From NCBI RefSeq assembly GCF_001613265.1, contig NZ_BDCA01000005.1:269795-333794 (forward strand): a DNA stretch of 64,000 bases, written 5' to 3'. The notes below the pieces were generated by a model, which made no database searches, was not told the DNA's origin, and saw only the letters and a list, made by a program, of their open reading frames with translations. Origin of the DNA: Nocardia vermiculata NBRC 100427. Its GTDB lineage: Bacteria > Actinomycetota > Actinomycetes > Mycobacteriales > Mycobacteriaceae. Below, one piece after another: positions 17,193 to 26,418 of the stretch. Every line of letters begins with the position of its first letter. The first letter of the stretch is position 1. The position numbers and the translations under genes were made by a program.

Positions 17193-19535
17193 ATGAATCG
17201 TCATTCGATCCCGATCGTCCAGCAGCAACCACAGGTGTCCGTCGCGGTGGACTACCGGGACCAGTCCCAGCCGTTCGCCCGCCCACAACCGGTACGTCCG
17301 CCCGCAGGCGCCCCCAACGTGCTGCTCGTGATGATCGACGACGTGGGGTTCGGTGCCTCGTCCGCCTACGGTGGCCCGTGCCGGACACCGACCGCCGAAC
17401 GGCTCGCTGCCGACGGGGTCGGATACACCAGATTCCACACCACCGCACTGTGCTCACCGACCCGCGCGGCCACCCTGACCGGACGTAATCACCACAGCGT
17501 CGGATTCGGCGTCATCGCCGAACAAGCCACGGCCGCACCGGGTTACAACGGCACCCGCCCCGACTCCGCCGCGACGGTCGCCCGGGTGCTGCAGGGCAAC
17601 GGGTACGCCACCGGCGCCTTCGGCAAGATGCACCAGACGCCCACCTGGGAGATCAGCGAAGCGGGCCCGTTCGACAGGTGGCCGACCCGCGAGGGCTTCG
17701 ATCGTTTCTACGGTTTCCTCGGCGCCGAATCCGACCAGTTCTCGCCGGTGCTGTACCGCGACTTCACCGTCGTCGAACCGCCCCGCTCGCCCGAAGAGGG
17801 CTATCACATGTCGGAAGACCTGGTGGACAACGCGATCGAATGGATCGAATCGGTCAGCACCATGGACCCCGACAAGCCGTGGTTCTGTTATCTGCCGTTC
17901 GGGGCATGTCATGCGCCGTTGCAGGTGCCGGACGACTACCTGGACAAATACCGCGGAGCGTTCGATCACGGCTGGGATCGGCAGCGCGAGATCACCCTAG
18001 CGGAGCAGAAGCGACTCGGGATCGTGCCGCCGGAGACCGAGCTCGCACCGTGGGCACCCGGACTGCCGCATTGGGACGAACTGAATGCCGATCAGCAGAA
18101 GGTATCGGCCCGGCTGATGGAACTGTATGCGGCATTCCTGGAGCACACCGACGTCCAGGTGGGCCGGCTCGTCGACCGCCTGCAAGAGCTCGGCGCTCTG
18201 GACGACACCCTGGTGCTGTACATGCTCGGCGACAACGGCGCCTCCGCCGAGGGCGGTATGGAAGGCTCGTTCAACTACATCGCCGGCCTCAACGGATATC
18301 CGCAGACCGCCGCCGAATCGCTGCAACGGTTCGACGAATTGGGCACGCCGACAAGCTATCCACACCATCCGGCCTCGTGGGCGATGGCGCTCGACACCCC
18401 CTATCAGTGGACCAAGCAGGCTGCTTCGCACTACGGCGGCACCCGCAACGGGCTGATCGCGCACTGGCCGAAGGGCATCACCGATACGGGCCGGGTGCGC
18501 AACCAGTGGCACCACTGCGTGGACATCGCGCCCACCATCCTCGCCGCGGCAGGTATCCCGGCACCCGATACGGTCGACGGCGTCCCCCAGAAGCCGCTGG
18601 AGGGGGTTGCCATGAACTACACGTTCACCGACGCCGACGCCCCGGATCAGCACACCACGCAATATTTCGAGATCTACGGCAACCGCGGCATCTACGACAA
18701 CGGCTGGACCGCGGTCACCATGCACCGGGCGCCGTGGCTGATGGCCACTCCCGGCCTCACCCTGCCGGCATTCGACGAGGACCGGTGGGAGCTCTACGAC
18801 ACCGACTCCGACTGGTCCCAAGCGCGTGATGTGGCGGCGGAATTCCCCGAAAAACTCGCGGAACTGCAGCAGAAGTTCCTCGTCGAAGCGGCGCGCTACC
18901 AGGTTCTGCCGCTGGACGATCGAACGATCACCAGGAATGCGGCGCCGAAGGACCGGCCGCCGCACCCGCTGCGCGGCCGCACATCCATCACGCTGTACCC
19001 CCACATGAACGGTCTGCCGGAGAAGGCGGCGCCGCCGTTCTTCAGCCGCTCTTACGTCATCACCGCCACGCTCGACACCGGCGCTGCACCCAGTCAGGGC
19101 GTATTGGCCAGTGTCGGTGGGCGTTTCGGCGGTCTCGCGCTGTACGTCGTGGAGTCGAAACCGGTGTTCTGCTACAACTTCAGCGGCGGCGGCCGCACCT
19201 TCCTCCGATCCGACACCGAACTGACCGCCGACACTCGCACCGTGAGCATCGAGTTCAGCTACGACGGCGGCGGAATCGGCTTGGGCGGCACCGCAATCCT
19301 GTCGGTGAACGAGGTCGAAGTAGCGCGCGGCCGGATCGAGGCCACCAACCGCGCGATCTTCAGTATGAACGAACAACTCGACATCGGACTCAACCGCGGC
19401 AGCCCAGTGAGCGAGGAGATCGTCGGCCGGTTCGCGTTCACCGGCCGACTGCACCAGGTGCGGGTGGACCTGCCGGGACCGGACCGACCCGAGACGTCAG
19501 CCGAACGAGCCCGAGCCGCCCGCGCGGCCCACTAG
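17193..19535 (+). CDS. Arylsulfatase-type sulfatase (formylglycine class)
   Basis: 780 aa. The type I sulfatase signature is CSPTRAATLTG with Cys87, which a formylglycine-generating enzyme would convert. The metal Asp pair (MIDDVGFG) is at residues 49-50, and LGDNGAS is another metal-site motif. The C-terminal third is a beta-rich domain (SRSYVITATLDTGAA…) seen in long arylsulfatases. No signal peptide, so probably cytoplasmic. It follows the MFS gene by 34 bp. Its stop overlaps the stop of the convergent P450 by 3 bp. Confidence 0.93.
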   Translation: MNRHSIPIVQQQPQVSVAVDYRDQSQPFARPQPVRPPAGAPNVLLVMIDDVGFGASSAYGGPCRTPTAERLAADGVGYTRFHTTALCSPTRAATLTGRNHHSVGFGVIAEQATAAPGYNGTRPDSAATVARVLQGNGYATGAFGKMHQTPTWEISEAGPFDRWPTREGFDRFYGFLGAESDQFSPVLYRDFTVVEPPRSPEEGYHMSEDLVDNAIEWIESVSTMDPDKPWFCYLPFGACHAPLQVPDDYLDKYRGAFDHGWDRQREITLAEQKRLGIVPPETELAPWAPGLPHWDELNADQQKVSARLMELYAAFLEHTDVQVGRLVDRLQELGALDDTLVLYMLGDNGASAEGGMEGSFNYIAGLNGYPQTAAESLQRFDELGTPTSYPHHPASWAMALDTPYQWTKQAASHYGGTRNGLIAHWPKGITDTGRVRNQWHHCVDIAPTILAAAGIPAPDTVDGVPQKPLEGVAMNYTFTDADAPDQHTTQYFEIYGNRGIYDNGWTAVTMHRAPWLMATPGLTLPAFDEDRWELYDTDSDWSQARDVAAEFPEKLAELQQKFLVEAARYQVLPLDDRTITRNAAPKDRPPHPLRGRTSITLYPHMNGLPEKAAPPFFSRSYVITATLDTGAAPSQGVLASVGGRFGGLALYVVESKPVFCYNFSGGGRTFLRSDTELTADTRTVSIEFSYDGGGIGLGGTAILSVNEVEVARGRIEATNRAIFSMNEQLDIGLNRGSPVSEEIVGRFAFTGRLHQVRVDLPGPDRPETSAERARAARAAH

Positions 19536-20752
19536 CTCGTTCGCAGCTGCAGACGGCTCAGGCGCCTGACGAGCAGGCTCGGCAGCCACGGACCGGTATC
19601 GACGGCACGCACGAAGGTGGTGCGTTCCAGCAGCAGGCCGAGCACGATCCGGGCTTCGAGTCTGGCCAGGGCGGCGCCGACACAGAAATGCGGACCTCTG
19701 CCGAATCCCAGATGGTTCTTCGGCGCCGCCCGGTCGAGCCGGAATTCGCCGGGATCCTCGACATACGCCGGATCCCGGTTGGCGGCACCCCACAGCAGGA
19801 GCAGTCGCGAGCCGGCCGGCAACCGAACCCCGCCCAGCTGGGTATCGCCGACGACGTGCCGGTAATGCCCGCGGAAGGGCGGGTCGTAGCGTAGGACCTC
19901 CTCGAGGAAGGTTCCGAGGAGTTCGGGCTGTTCCCGGACTCGGTGCTGGATCTCGGGTCGGGTCGCGAGAATCCACGCCGCGGTACCGATCAGCGCGGCG
20001 GTGGATTCGCCGCCCGCGCTGAACAGGGTGATCATCATGGTCAGTGCCGCGGTCTCGTCGATGTTCCCGGCGGCGCAGGCGGCGGCGAGGTCACCCAGCA
20101 GATCCTCGCGCGGATCGGCGGTGGCGCGCCGGAACTGCCCGTCGATATAGCCGGCCAGTTCGGTCACCGCGACGCCCGCGGCCCCGAGCCGGTCGTCGCT
20201 GACCAGCCCCTCGAGCAGTTGGGTAGCGGAGTATCCCCACCGGATCAGTTCCTGCACATCCACATCGGGCACACCGATGATCCGCGCGACGATCATCATC
20301 GGCAGCTGGTCGGCCAGCGCCGCCATCCACTCGACATCACCGTCACCGGCAGCCAGATCCCACAGATGCTCGGCGGTCCGGGTGATGAACGGTTCGACGG
20401 CCCGGATGCGCTTGGCCGTCAGATGTGGCAGCACCGCCTTGCGATGTACCGAATGGAACGGCTCGTCGGCGGTCGCCAACGCTTGGGTGGCACCGCCGAA
20501 CTCACCGATCCGGAACGGGACGATGCCCTCTCCGGCCCGATACACCATGGTGGCGGTCAAATTGGAGGAGAAGTCGTCCCGACGGGCGATCGCGTCGTTC
20601 ACCGCATCCCACCCGCTGACCGCATAGAAGTCCGAGTCACCGATCCGATGCACCGGCCCGGCCCGATGCATGCGCTCGTAGAGCGGGTGCGGATTCTGGA
20701 TGTTGTCGTCGTCGAACAGTGCGAGACCGAGCCGGCCATCGAGCGGAGTCAT
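19532..20752 (-). CDS. Cytochrome P450
   Basis: 406 aa, a typical soluble bacterial P450. The I helix oxygen-binding motif is AGGEST (in LFSAGGESTAALIG), the K helix ExxR is in EEVLRYDPP, and the haem loop is FGRGPHFCVGAALARLE with Cys357. The substrate is unknown. It is convergent with the sulfatase and divergent from a TetR gene 188 bp away, which may control it. Partner ferredoxin and reductase are not in the window. Confidence 0.95.
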   Translation of the reverse strand: MTPLDGRLGLALFDDDNIQNPHPLYERMHRAGPVHRIGDSDFYAVSGWDAVNDAIARRDDFSSNLTATMVYRAGEGIVPFRIGEFGGATQALATADEPFHSVHRKAVLPHLTAKRIRAVEPFITRTAEHLWDLAAGDGDVEWMAALADQLPMMIVARIIGVPDVDVQELIRWGYSATQLLEGLVSDDRLGAAGVAVTELAGYIDGQFRRATADPREDLLGDLAAACAAGNIDETAALTMMITLFSAGGESTAALIGTAAWILATRPEIQHRVREQPELLGTFLEEVLRYDPPFRGHYRHVVGDTQLGGVRLPAGSRLLLLWGAANRDPAYVEDPGEFRLDRAAPKNHLGFGRGPHFCVGAALARLEARIVLGLLLERTTFVRAVDTGPWLPSLLVRRLSRLQLRTS

Positions 20753-20891
20753 ATTCCAACGGTGAACGGAGAGCGCACATCACGTCAACGACCTGCGCAG
20801 AAGCTGCGATCCGCCGGGTGGGCCCGGTTGCGTACCCGTCTCATCGCTATGACCTTCACCTGCGAGAATGGTGAAACAAACTGGGCATAAC

Positions 20892-20907
20892 GTCTCAGAT
20901 TTGAGAC
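20892..20907. promoter_or_regulatory. Palindrome between P450 and TetR genes
   Basis: GTCTCA-GATT-TGAGAC, a perfect 6-bp inverted repeat 33 bp before the TetR ATG, in the divergent gap. Candidate TetR operator. Confidence 0.55.
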
Positions 20908-20940
20908 TCGGGCGGATATTGATTCACGGAGGTGGCGCGG

Positions 20941-21486
20941 ATGGCTCGCGACGATTGGCTGGTCGGGCGAAACCGCCGCGACGCCGCGGCCGAGCGCATC
21001 TATGCCGCGGCCGCGGAACTCATCGTCACCCGCGGTCTGGACGCCTTCGACATCGACAGCCTCGCGGCACGCGTGCACTGCTCGAGAGCCACCATCTACC
21101 GCTACGCGGGCGGCAAAGCCGAGATCCGTGACGCGGTGCTGATGCGCTTGGCCTCGGACGTCGTCGAGAAGGTCCGCCGCGCGGTCGAGGGCCTGGCCGG
21201 CGCGGAGCGGGTCGTCACCGCTGTCACGGTGGCACTGGAACAGATCCGATCGCACCCGCTCCGAGCCGAGATGTTCAACCCCCGGTCAACGGCACCGGGC
21301 CGACTGCACACCTCACCGCTACTGAGCCGACTGGCCGCGGAGCTCACCGGACTCACCGATGACGACCCGCACGCGGCACAGTGGATCGTGCGGGTGGTCA
21401 TGTCCTTCGCACAATGGCCCGCTCGAGACAGCGACACCGAACAGCTGATGATCCGCAGCTACCTCGCCCCGGCGTTTCGTGGGTGA
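20941..21486 (+). CDS. TetR family regulator beside the P450
   Basis: 181 aa from the ATG at 20941; GGAGGTG sits 7 nt before it, so the GTG at 20932 is less likely. HTH at residues ~14-60 (AAAELIVTRGLDAFDIDSLAARVHCSRATIYRYAGGKAEI). The C-terminal domain is short. It probably controls the divergent P450 and itself. Confidence 0.88.
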   Translation: MARDDWLVGRNRRDAAAERIYAAAAELIVTRGLDAFDIDSLAARVHCSRATIYRYAGGKAEIRDAVLMRLASDVVEKVRRAVEGLAGAERVVTAVTVALEQIRSHPLRAEMFNPRSTAPGRLHTSPLLSRLAAELTGLTDDDPHAAQWIVRVVMSFAQWPARDSDTEQLMIRSYLAPAFRG

Positions 21487-21677
21487 TCTACCCATCGACG
21501 ACCGACCGTGCCATCCACGCCCGGACATATCCGGATGTGCTCGCAAACGGAGGATGGTTGTCGACCTCGCCATTCGTGGGTATTCGCCTACTCGCCCGTA
21601 ACGGACGAGCCGCCTATCGTCCTCGGCGACAACGGTGTCAGCGCACATCCACACTCCCACCGAACGGAACTCCAGCC

Positions 21678-22709
21678 GTGCCGAAAACGCTGACATCCGC
21701 CGCACCTGCCCCCACTGCGACCGGTCGATCCGAAGTCGTCCATCGCTTTCTGGTCAAACCCTCCGACGTCGGCATCATCGGATCGGTCGACGGCGGCAAA
21801 CTGCTCGAATGGATTGACAAGGTCGCCTACGCGGGTGCCGCCCAATGGAGCGGCCACTACTGCGTGACTGCATATGTCGGCAATATTCATCTGGACTGCC
21901 CGATCGAAGCCGGCGAGCTGGTCGAATTGCACGCCAACCTGGTACACACCGGCCGCACCAGCATGCACATTCTCGTGACCGTCTACTCCACCGATCCGAC
22001 ACGGGTGAAGCCGGTGCAGAGCGCTCAATGCCTGACGGTGTTCGTCGCCGTCGACGACCACCGTCGCGGGGTCGAGGTGCCGCAATGGAAACCGGCGACC
22101 ATCTTGGAATTGCAGCGTCATCGCCAAGCTCGGGCGAGGATAGCCGTGCGCAAGGATATCGAGGCCGCGATGTCCGCGCAGCGCTACACCGCCGCCGGCA
22201 CGGCTCCCAGTGCCACCCTGCGCTTTCTCGCCGCGCCCTCCGATATCAACTGGGGCGGCAAGGTGCACGGCGGGCGCACCATGCAATGGATCGATGAAGC
22301 GGCCTACGTATGTGGGGCGAATTGGGCCGGACAGCAGGTGATCACGTCTTATTTCGGCGGCATCCGCTTCTACCGTCCGATAGTCATCGGGCACGCAGTG
22401 GAAGCGACGGCAAGACTGATCCACACCGGCCCGCGCAGCATGCATATCAGCGTCCATGTCACCGCATGCGACGCCCACTCCGACCAGCCGGAGCTGGCAG
22501 CTCACGGCTTGGCCGTCGTGGTGGCACTCGATCGCGACGCCAAGGCACGTTCGATCCGGCAGTGGGTACCGGTGTCGGAAGAAGACCGCGCTCTCGACCA
22601 ACACGCCCGGCATCTGATCGCCCTGCGTGCGTTGGTGGAAGGTTTCACCCCGGCCGCAGCGGTTCCGGAAGACGCCGCACCTAACCACTTTCGGGTGTAT
22701 ACCGACTGA
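21678..22709 (+). CDS. Acyl-CoA thioesterase with two hotdog domains
   Basis: 343 aa from a GTG at 21678; the open frame continues back into the TetR gene, so this start is chosen by homology at the N terminus. Two 4HBT hotdog units are seen as an internal duplication: residues ~17-150 (RFLVKPSDVGIIGSVDGG…AYAG…SMHILV) and ~185-310 (RFLAAPSDINWGGKVHGG…AYVC…SMHISV). Such enzymes hydrolyse acyl-CoA in the cytoplasm. It lies downstream of the TetR gene on the same strand, ~190 bp away. Confidence 0.85.
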   Translation: MPKTLTSAAPAPTATGRSEVVHRFLVKPSDVGIIGSVDGGKLLEWIDKVAYAGAAQWSGHYCVTAYVGNIHLDCPIEAGELVELHANLVHTGRTSMHILVTVYSTDPTRVKPVQSAQCLTVFVAVDDHRRGVEVPQWKPATILELQRHRQARARIAVRKDIEAAMSAQRYTAAGTAPSATLRFLAAPSDINWGGKVHGGRTMQWIDEAAYVCGANWAGQQVITSYFGGIRFYRPIVIGHAVEATARLIHTGPRSMHISVHVTACDAHSDQPELAAHGLAVVVALDRDAKARSIRQWVPVSEEDRALDQHARHLIALRALVEGFTPAAAVPEDAAPNHFRVYTD

Positions 22710-22784
22710 CGCCTCGGCCGTGTGCCCCGTGCGAGCTCGCGCCCACACTACCGGTGCGAGGCTCTCGATCGAACGTGGGCGACC

Positions 22785-23138
22785 TCAGTCCGTGTGCTCA
22801 CCGATACAGAACTCGTTGCCCTCCGGATCGGCGAGAACGATCCAGGCCAGCCCCGGCATGGTGTGCTCGGTCAAGATCTTCGCGCCGAGGCCGACCATTC
22901 GTTCGGCGGCAGCAGCCCGCGGCTCCCCGTGCAGGTCGAAGTGCACGCGATTCTTGCCCACCCGAGGCTCCGGAACCTTCTGCAGGCCCACGTTGGGTGA
23001 CTCGCCGGGCCGGCCGAGTAGCACGAATTCGCCGCCGTAATCTGCCAACACATCCAGCTCGAGCGCGGGAGCCCAGAACTCGGCCAGCCGCCGCGGATCT
23101 TCGCAATCGATCGTCACCATCTCGATCCTCAATGTCAT
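22785..23138 (-). CDS. VOC (glyoxalase/bleomycin-resistance) family protein
   Basis: 117 aa, one VOC module pair. It begins IEMVTIDCEDPRRLAEFWAPALELDV and ends LADPEGNEFCIGEHTD, the usual glyoxalase-like pattern. The ATG at 23138 is clear. Members include dioxygenases, glyoxalases and drug-binding proteins; the function cannot be set. Single gene, convergent with the thioesterase. Confidence 0.8.
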   Translation of the reverse strand: MTLRIEMVTIDCEDPRRLAEFWAPALELDVLADYGGEFVLLGRPGESPNVGLQKVPEPRVGKNRVHFDLHGEPRAAAAERMVGLGAKILTEHTMPGLAWIVLADPEGNEFCIGEHTD

Positions 23139-23247
23139 GCGCGGACCCTATCGGCGGCCACCGACAAGTTACGCGCCCTCGACCAGCCCGGACCTACGCG
23201 TCGCTGTTCCCGCTTCGCCGCGGACCGGCTGCACTACGGTGGAGACC

Positions 23248-24045
23248 GTGCGCCCCACCACCCGCCTGCTGCCGGTCCTGCTCGCCGTATTCGCCGCGGC
23301 CCTGCTACTCCCCGCGCAGGCGAGCGCCGACACCGTCATCGACGACACCACTTCGCACCGCATCGACGAACTGGTAGCCCTGCGCGACCAGGCAGCCGGA
23401 GCAAGCACCGGGGACCTCCTGAACCTCCTGTCCGCACAATTCCTCGGCACTCCCTACGCCGCGGACACACTCATCGGCTCCGCCACCGAGCCCGAACAAC
23501 TGGTCGCCGACTTCCGCCAGGTGGACTGCTTCACCTTCCTCGACTACGTCGAAGCCCTGAGCCGAACCACCGACCGAAACCAGTTCGAAGCCAACCTGAT
23601 CGACACCCGCTACGCCGCCGACCACGTCGACTTCGCCCACCGCAAACACTTCTTCACCGACTGGGCCCAGGTAGCAAACCCGGTAGCCACCGACATCACC
23701 GCCACCCTCTCACCCGCCGCCCTCACCATCCCCAAACACCTCAACGCCAAGCCCGACGGCACCCTCTACCTCCCCGGCATCCCCGTAGTCGACCGAGCCG
23801 TCACCTACATCCCCAGCGAAGCAGTCAACGACAACGTCATGAACGGCCTACACACCGGAGATTTCGTCGGCGCCTACACCGATGCACCTGGGCTGGATGT
23901 CACCCACGTCGGAATCATCGTCGCGACGCCGAACGGCCCGGTTTTCCGGAACGCGTCGTCACTGGCGGAGAACAACAAGGTGGTGGATACGCCGTTGGGG
24001 GAGTACCTGGAGACCGTGCCGGGGATCGTGGTGCTGCGGCCGTAG
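23248..24045 (+). CDS. Secreted DUF1460 (NlpC/P60-like amidase) protein
   Basis: 265 aa from GTG 23248 (GGTGGAG before it). Signal peptide in residues 1-29 (hydrophobic LLPVLLAVFAAALLLPAQASA, cut after ASA). The mature part resembles DUF1460 proteins related to cell-wall amidases: a catalytic-type Cys in VDCFTFLDYVEAL and a later His in VTHVGIIV. It would act outside the membrane on peptidoglycan peptides. Codon choice changes along the gene: most of it uses C-ending, G-poor codons, and the last ~130 bp switch to G-ending codons. It is the last gene before the methyltransferase island. Confidence 0.75.
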   Translation: MRPTTRLLPVLLAVFAAALLLPAQASADTVIDDTTSHRIDELVALRDQAAGASTGDLLNLLSAQFLGTPYAADTLIGSATEPEQLVADFRQVDCFTFLDYVEALSRTTDRNQFEANLIDTRYAADHVDFAHRKHFFTDWAQVANPVATDITATLSPAALTIPKHLNAKPDGTLYLPGIPVVDRAVTYIPSEAVNDNVMNGLHTGDFVGAYTDAPGLDVTHVGIIVATPNGPVFRNASSLAENNKVVDTPLGEYLETVPGIVVLRP

Positions 24046-24194
24046 GCCGCTCGGCACCCGCGGACCTACCTGCCTGGCGTCCAGCTGCGCACCGAATATG
24101 TGCTGAACGCATAACGACCGCATTTGTCCATCTATCCGCTGAGGAAGAGCCTAATTCGTCCGCGTCGCTGGTATTCGTGGCGAATCGCGTGGAA

Positions 24195-25388
24195 TCAAAA
24201 TAGAAGTGCCGGTGCGCATACAGTGTTCGGGTTGGTTGGGTCGTCCTGATCACGCGCCGGAGCGGCTCCTACATGTTCACGAAGTTCGGCCAGGACTGCG
24301 CACACACCGTTCACTTCCTCGTTCTGCACGTGCGCCCACTCCAGTTCCTCGAACACCTTATCTGCGAGCGCGCGGGTGACCTGGCGTCCGAGTGCCGTAG
24401 AGAGGACATGGAGACCGAGAATCGGTGGAACCGCGTTCCCGATCTGTTGCGCTATCGCGCCGCCACTCCACGGGTAGTCCATCGGAAAGCTTTGGAGCCG
24501 ACCGGCTTCCTTGTCGAGGAAACGACCTTCCTGTCCGTCTGTCACGACCCTGTTCCTGGAGACTTTGCCGGTGATCGTGGCGGACGGTTGTGTCGACTCT
24601 CGTTTTCCCCGTGCCTTGGGGTCACCTCCGGTGCCGTAGTTCGAGACGACGTGGAAGTGCTCTTTTCGGCCGGGCAGGGCATCGGCCATGGTCTTGTACT
24701 CCGCCAGGTGATCGTCGTTGTTCCGCCGTAACGCCGACTTGGGCTTGCGGTAGATCTGATGGGTCGGCGCCGGGATAGGGCGCGCACCGTCGAGTGAGGC
24801 GATGAGGACAGCTCGCCGACGAGTCTGGGGCACCCCGTATTGCTCGGTGCGTAGCACCTTGGTCCGGACGTGGTAGCGCAGTTTGTCATGGAGCACCACG
24901 CCCATCGCCTCCCACACTGGCAGAACTGCTGGTACCTGTTCGAGCACGATGGTTCGGTAGGGCCGGCCGAGTTCGGCTGCTTGCAACGCCCAGCGCAGCG
25001 GTTCCAAAACAAGGCCGGTGCGCTCGTCCTCCAGCTGTGTCAGCTCGTCCTGCACGGATTCGCCCGCTGCCATCGCGATGATGAATTTCAACACCGTGTC
25101 GAGGGCTCGTCGGCCGGCGCCGTGCCCTGCGACGGTGAAGGTCTGACACGGGGGCCCGCCCATCAACATCGTTGCGGAGGGGAAGTCTTCCGGACCGAGC
25201 TCGCGTACGTCGTGGCGCTCGAAGTTCAGCCCCGCGGCCTCCCGTGTCTTGCACGCGTCGGCATCCCATTCGAGGCCGTACACCTTGCGGCCCAGCCATC
25301 GCGCGGCAACGTCCAGACCGCCGGGGCCCGCGAACAGGTCGACGGTGTCGGCGTGTTCTTTGGAAACGGTACGGTCCTCGCTCGGCAC
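24195..25388 (-). CDS. DNA (cytosine-5) methyltransferase, catalytic paralogue
   Basis: 397 aa, GTG start. C5-MTase motifs in order: I DLFAGPGGLDVA (17-28), IV GGPPCQTF with the nucleophile Cys81, VI with catalytic Glu150 but reading LEQVP instead of the usual ENV, VIII QTRRRAVLIAS, IX RLQSFP and X IGNAVPP. The target-recognition region lies between VIII and IX. It follows the second C5-MTase on the same strand by 37 bp, so the two are probably one transcript. It should methylate the host DNA site recognised by the neighbouring operon (inference). Confidence 0.93.
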   Translation of the reverse strand: MPSEDRTVSKEHADTVDLFAGPGGLDVAARWLGRKVYGLEWDADACKTREAAGLNFERHDVRELGPEDFPSATMLMGGPPCQTFTVAGHGAGRRALDTVLKFIIAMAAGESVQDELTQLEDERTGLVLEPLRWALQAAELGRPYRTIVLEQVPAVLPVWEAMGVVLHDKLRYHVRTKVLRTEQYGVPQTRRRAVLIASLDGARPIPAPTHQIYRKPKSALRRNNDDHLAEYKTMADALPGRKEHFHVVSNYGTGGDPKARGKRESTQPSATITGKVSRNRVVTDGQEGRFLDKEAGRLQSFPMDYPWSGGAIAQQIGNAVPPILGLHVLSTALGRQVTRALADKVFEELEWAHVQNEEVNGVCAVLAELREHVGAAPARDQDDPTNPNTVCAPALLF

Positions 25389-25425
25389 CCATGGAGCATA
25401 GCCGGCGGAGCGTGGATAGCCGAGC

Positions 25426-26418
25426 TCAGCAATTCAAACCGGCGCGTACCGCTCGTCCCAGTGCCTGCGCTGCGGGCGGCGGGGTCGCATTACCGATCTG
25501 ACGGTAGCGGGCCGTTTTGCCGCCGCAGATCTCCCAGTGGCTGGGGAACGCTTGCAGTTCGGCAATCTGGTCGACAGTGAGACGCACCCTCCCCTCCGGG
25601 ATATCGGGGTCCCACCGGAAGTCGACAGCAGGAGGGGTGTCCCACAACGACTTCCCTTCGACGCCCAATCGTGCCCAAGCACGTTGTGAGCCCGCAGGAC
25701 CCAGGTCTGCACCACCGCGCTCCCACGAACCGCCGACGATCGTCGGGGCCAGACGGTTGGCGTAAGCCGCCCATTCGTCGGCTTGTAACCATCCCCGGGC
25801 GGCAATGGAAGTGCGGAGGACCGCGCCGACCGTCAGATTCGGCGACGGCACAATGGTTGCCAATGCATCGTCGAATCGACTGAGCCCTCCGTCCCGGAAA
25901 GCGACGAGAATCCCGAGCTGTCGCTGTTGCGGTACACCGAAGTTGCAAGCGTTCACTACGCGCCAATTGAACTCGTAACCAGCGGCGTCCAGGTACTTCT
26001 CCACATACGAGCGGCTTTCGGCGTACCCCTCGCGGGAGACGAGATCGGGAACATTCTCCAACACCACAGCTCGTGGCCGCAGCTCCGATATCCACCGACC
26101 AGTGGTTTCGAGCAGTTCAAGTTCTATGTTGTCACCGCGGGTACGTGAGGCTGTCGCGGCCGATCGCACCCGCGGGAGCCCCGCTGACAACAGATCGAGG
26201 TCGTCGACCAAGGGCAAGTCCTTTGGCGGGTCGATTTTCAAGAGATCGCGGTTGACGACGTGCCACTTCGGCCGGTTGGCCCGGAGGGTAGAGCAGGCCT
26301 CCGACTTCTTTTCGATCAAAGTAACCGGGTCGAATCCGGCCTGTTCCAGACCGAGGGCCATCCCACCGGCACCGGCACAAATCTCCAGTGAGCTGAGGCG
26401 CTGCGCGGCGTTTACCAT
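25426..26418 (-). CDS. DNA (cytosine-5) methyltransferase paralogue lacking the motif IV cysteine
   Basis: 330 aa from ATG 26418 with GGAAGGGGG before it; the longer upstream frame is not needed. Motif I LEICAGAGGMALGLEQAGF, motif II LIEKK, motif VI VLENVPDL (intact ENV), motif VIII QQRQLGILVA, motif IX LTVDQIAELQAFPSHW and motif X YRQIGNATPPPAA are all present. At motif IV the usual GGPPCQ is replaced by AGLPRVRS (residues 79-86), with Arg83 where the nucleophilic Cys should be. It may bind DNA or AdoMet without methylating, or work as a partner of the adjacent enzyme. First gene of the minus-strand pair, divergent from the Z1 operon. Confidence 0.9.
   Translation of the reverse strand: MVNAAQRLSSLEICAGAGGMALGLEQAGFDPVTLIEKKSEACSTLRANRPKWHVVNRDLLKIDPPKDLPLVDDLDLLSAGLPRVRSAATASRTRGDNIELELLETTGRWISELRPRAVVLENVPDLVSREGYAESRSYVEKYLDAAGYEFNWRVVNACNFGVPQQRQLGILVAFRDGGLSRFDDALATIVPSPNLTVGAVLRTSIAARGWLQADEWAAYANRLAPTIVGGSWERGGADLGPAGSQRAWARLGVEGKSLWDTPPAVDFRWDPDIPEGRVRLTVDQIAELQAFPSHWEICGGKTARYRQIGNATPPPAAQALGRAVRAGLNC

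Noticed and set aside
21381..21677. Upstream extension of the thioesterase frame
   Set aside because: It overlaps the TetR gene end and has no thioesterase-like sequence; GTG 21678 is the better start.
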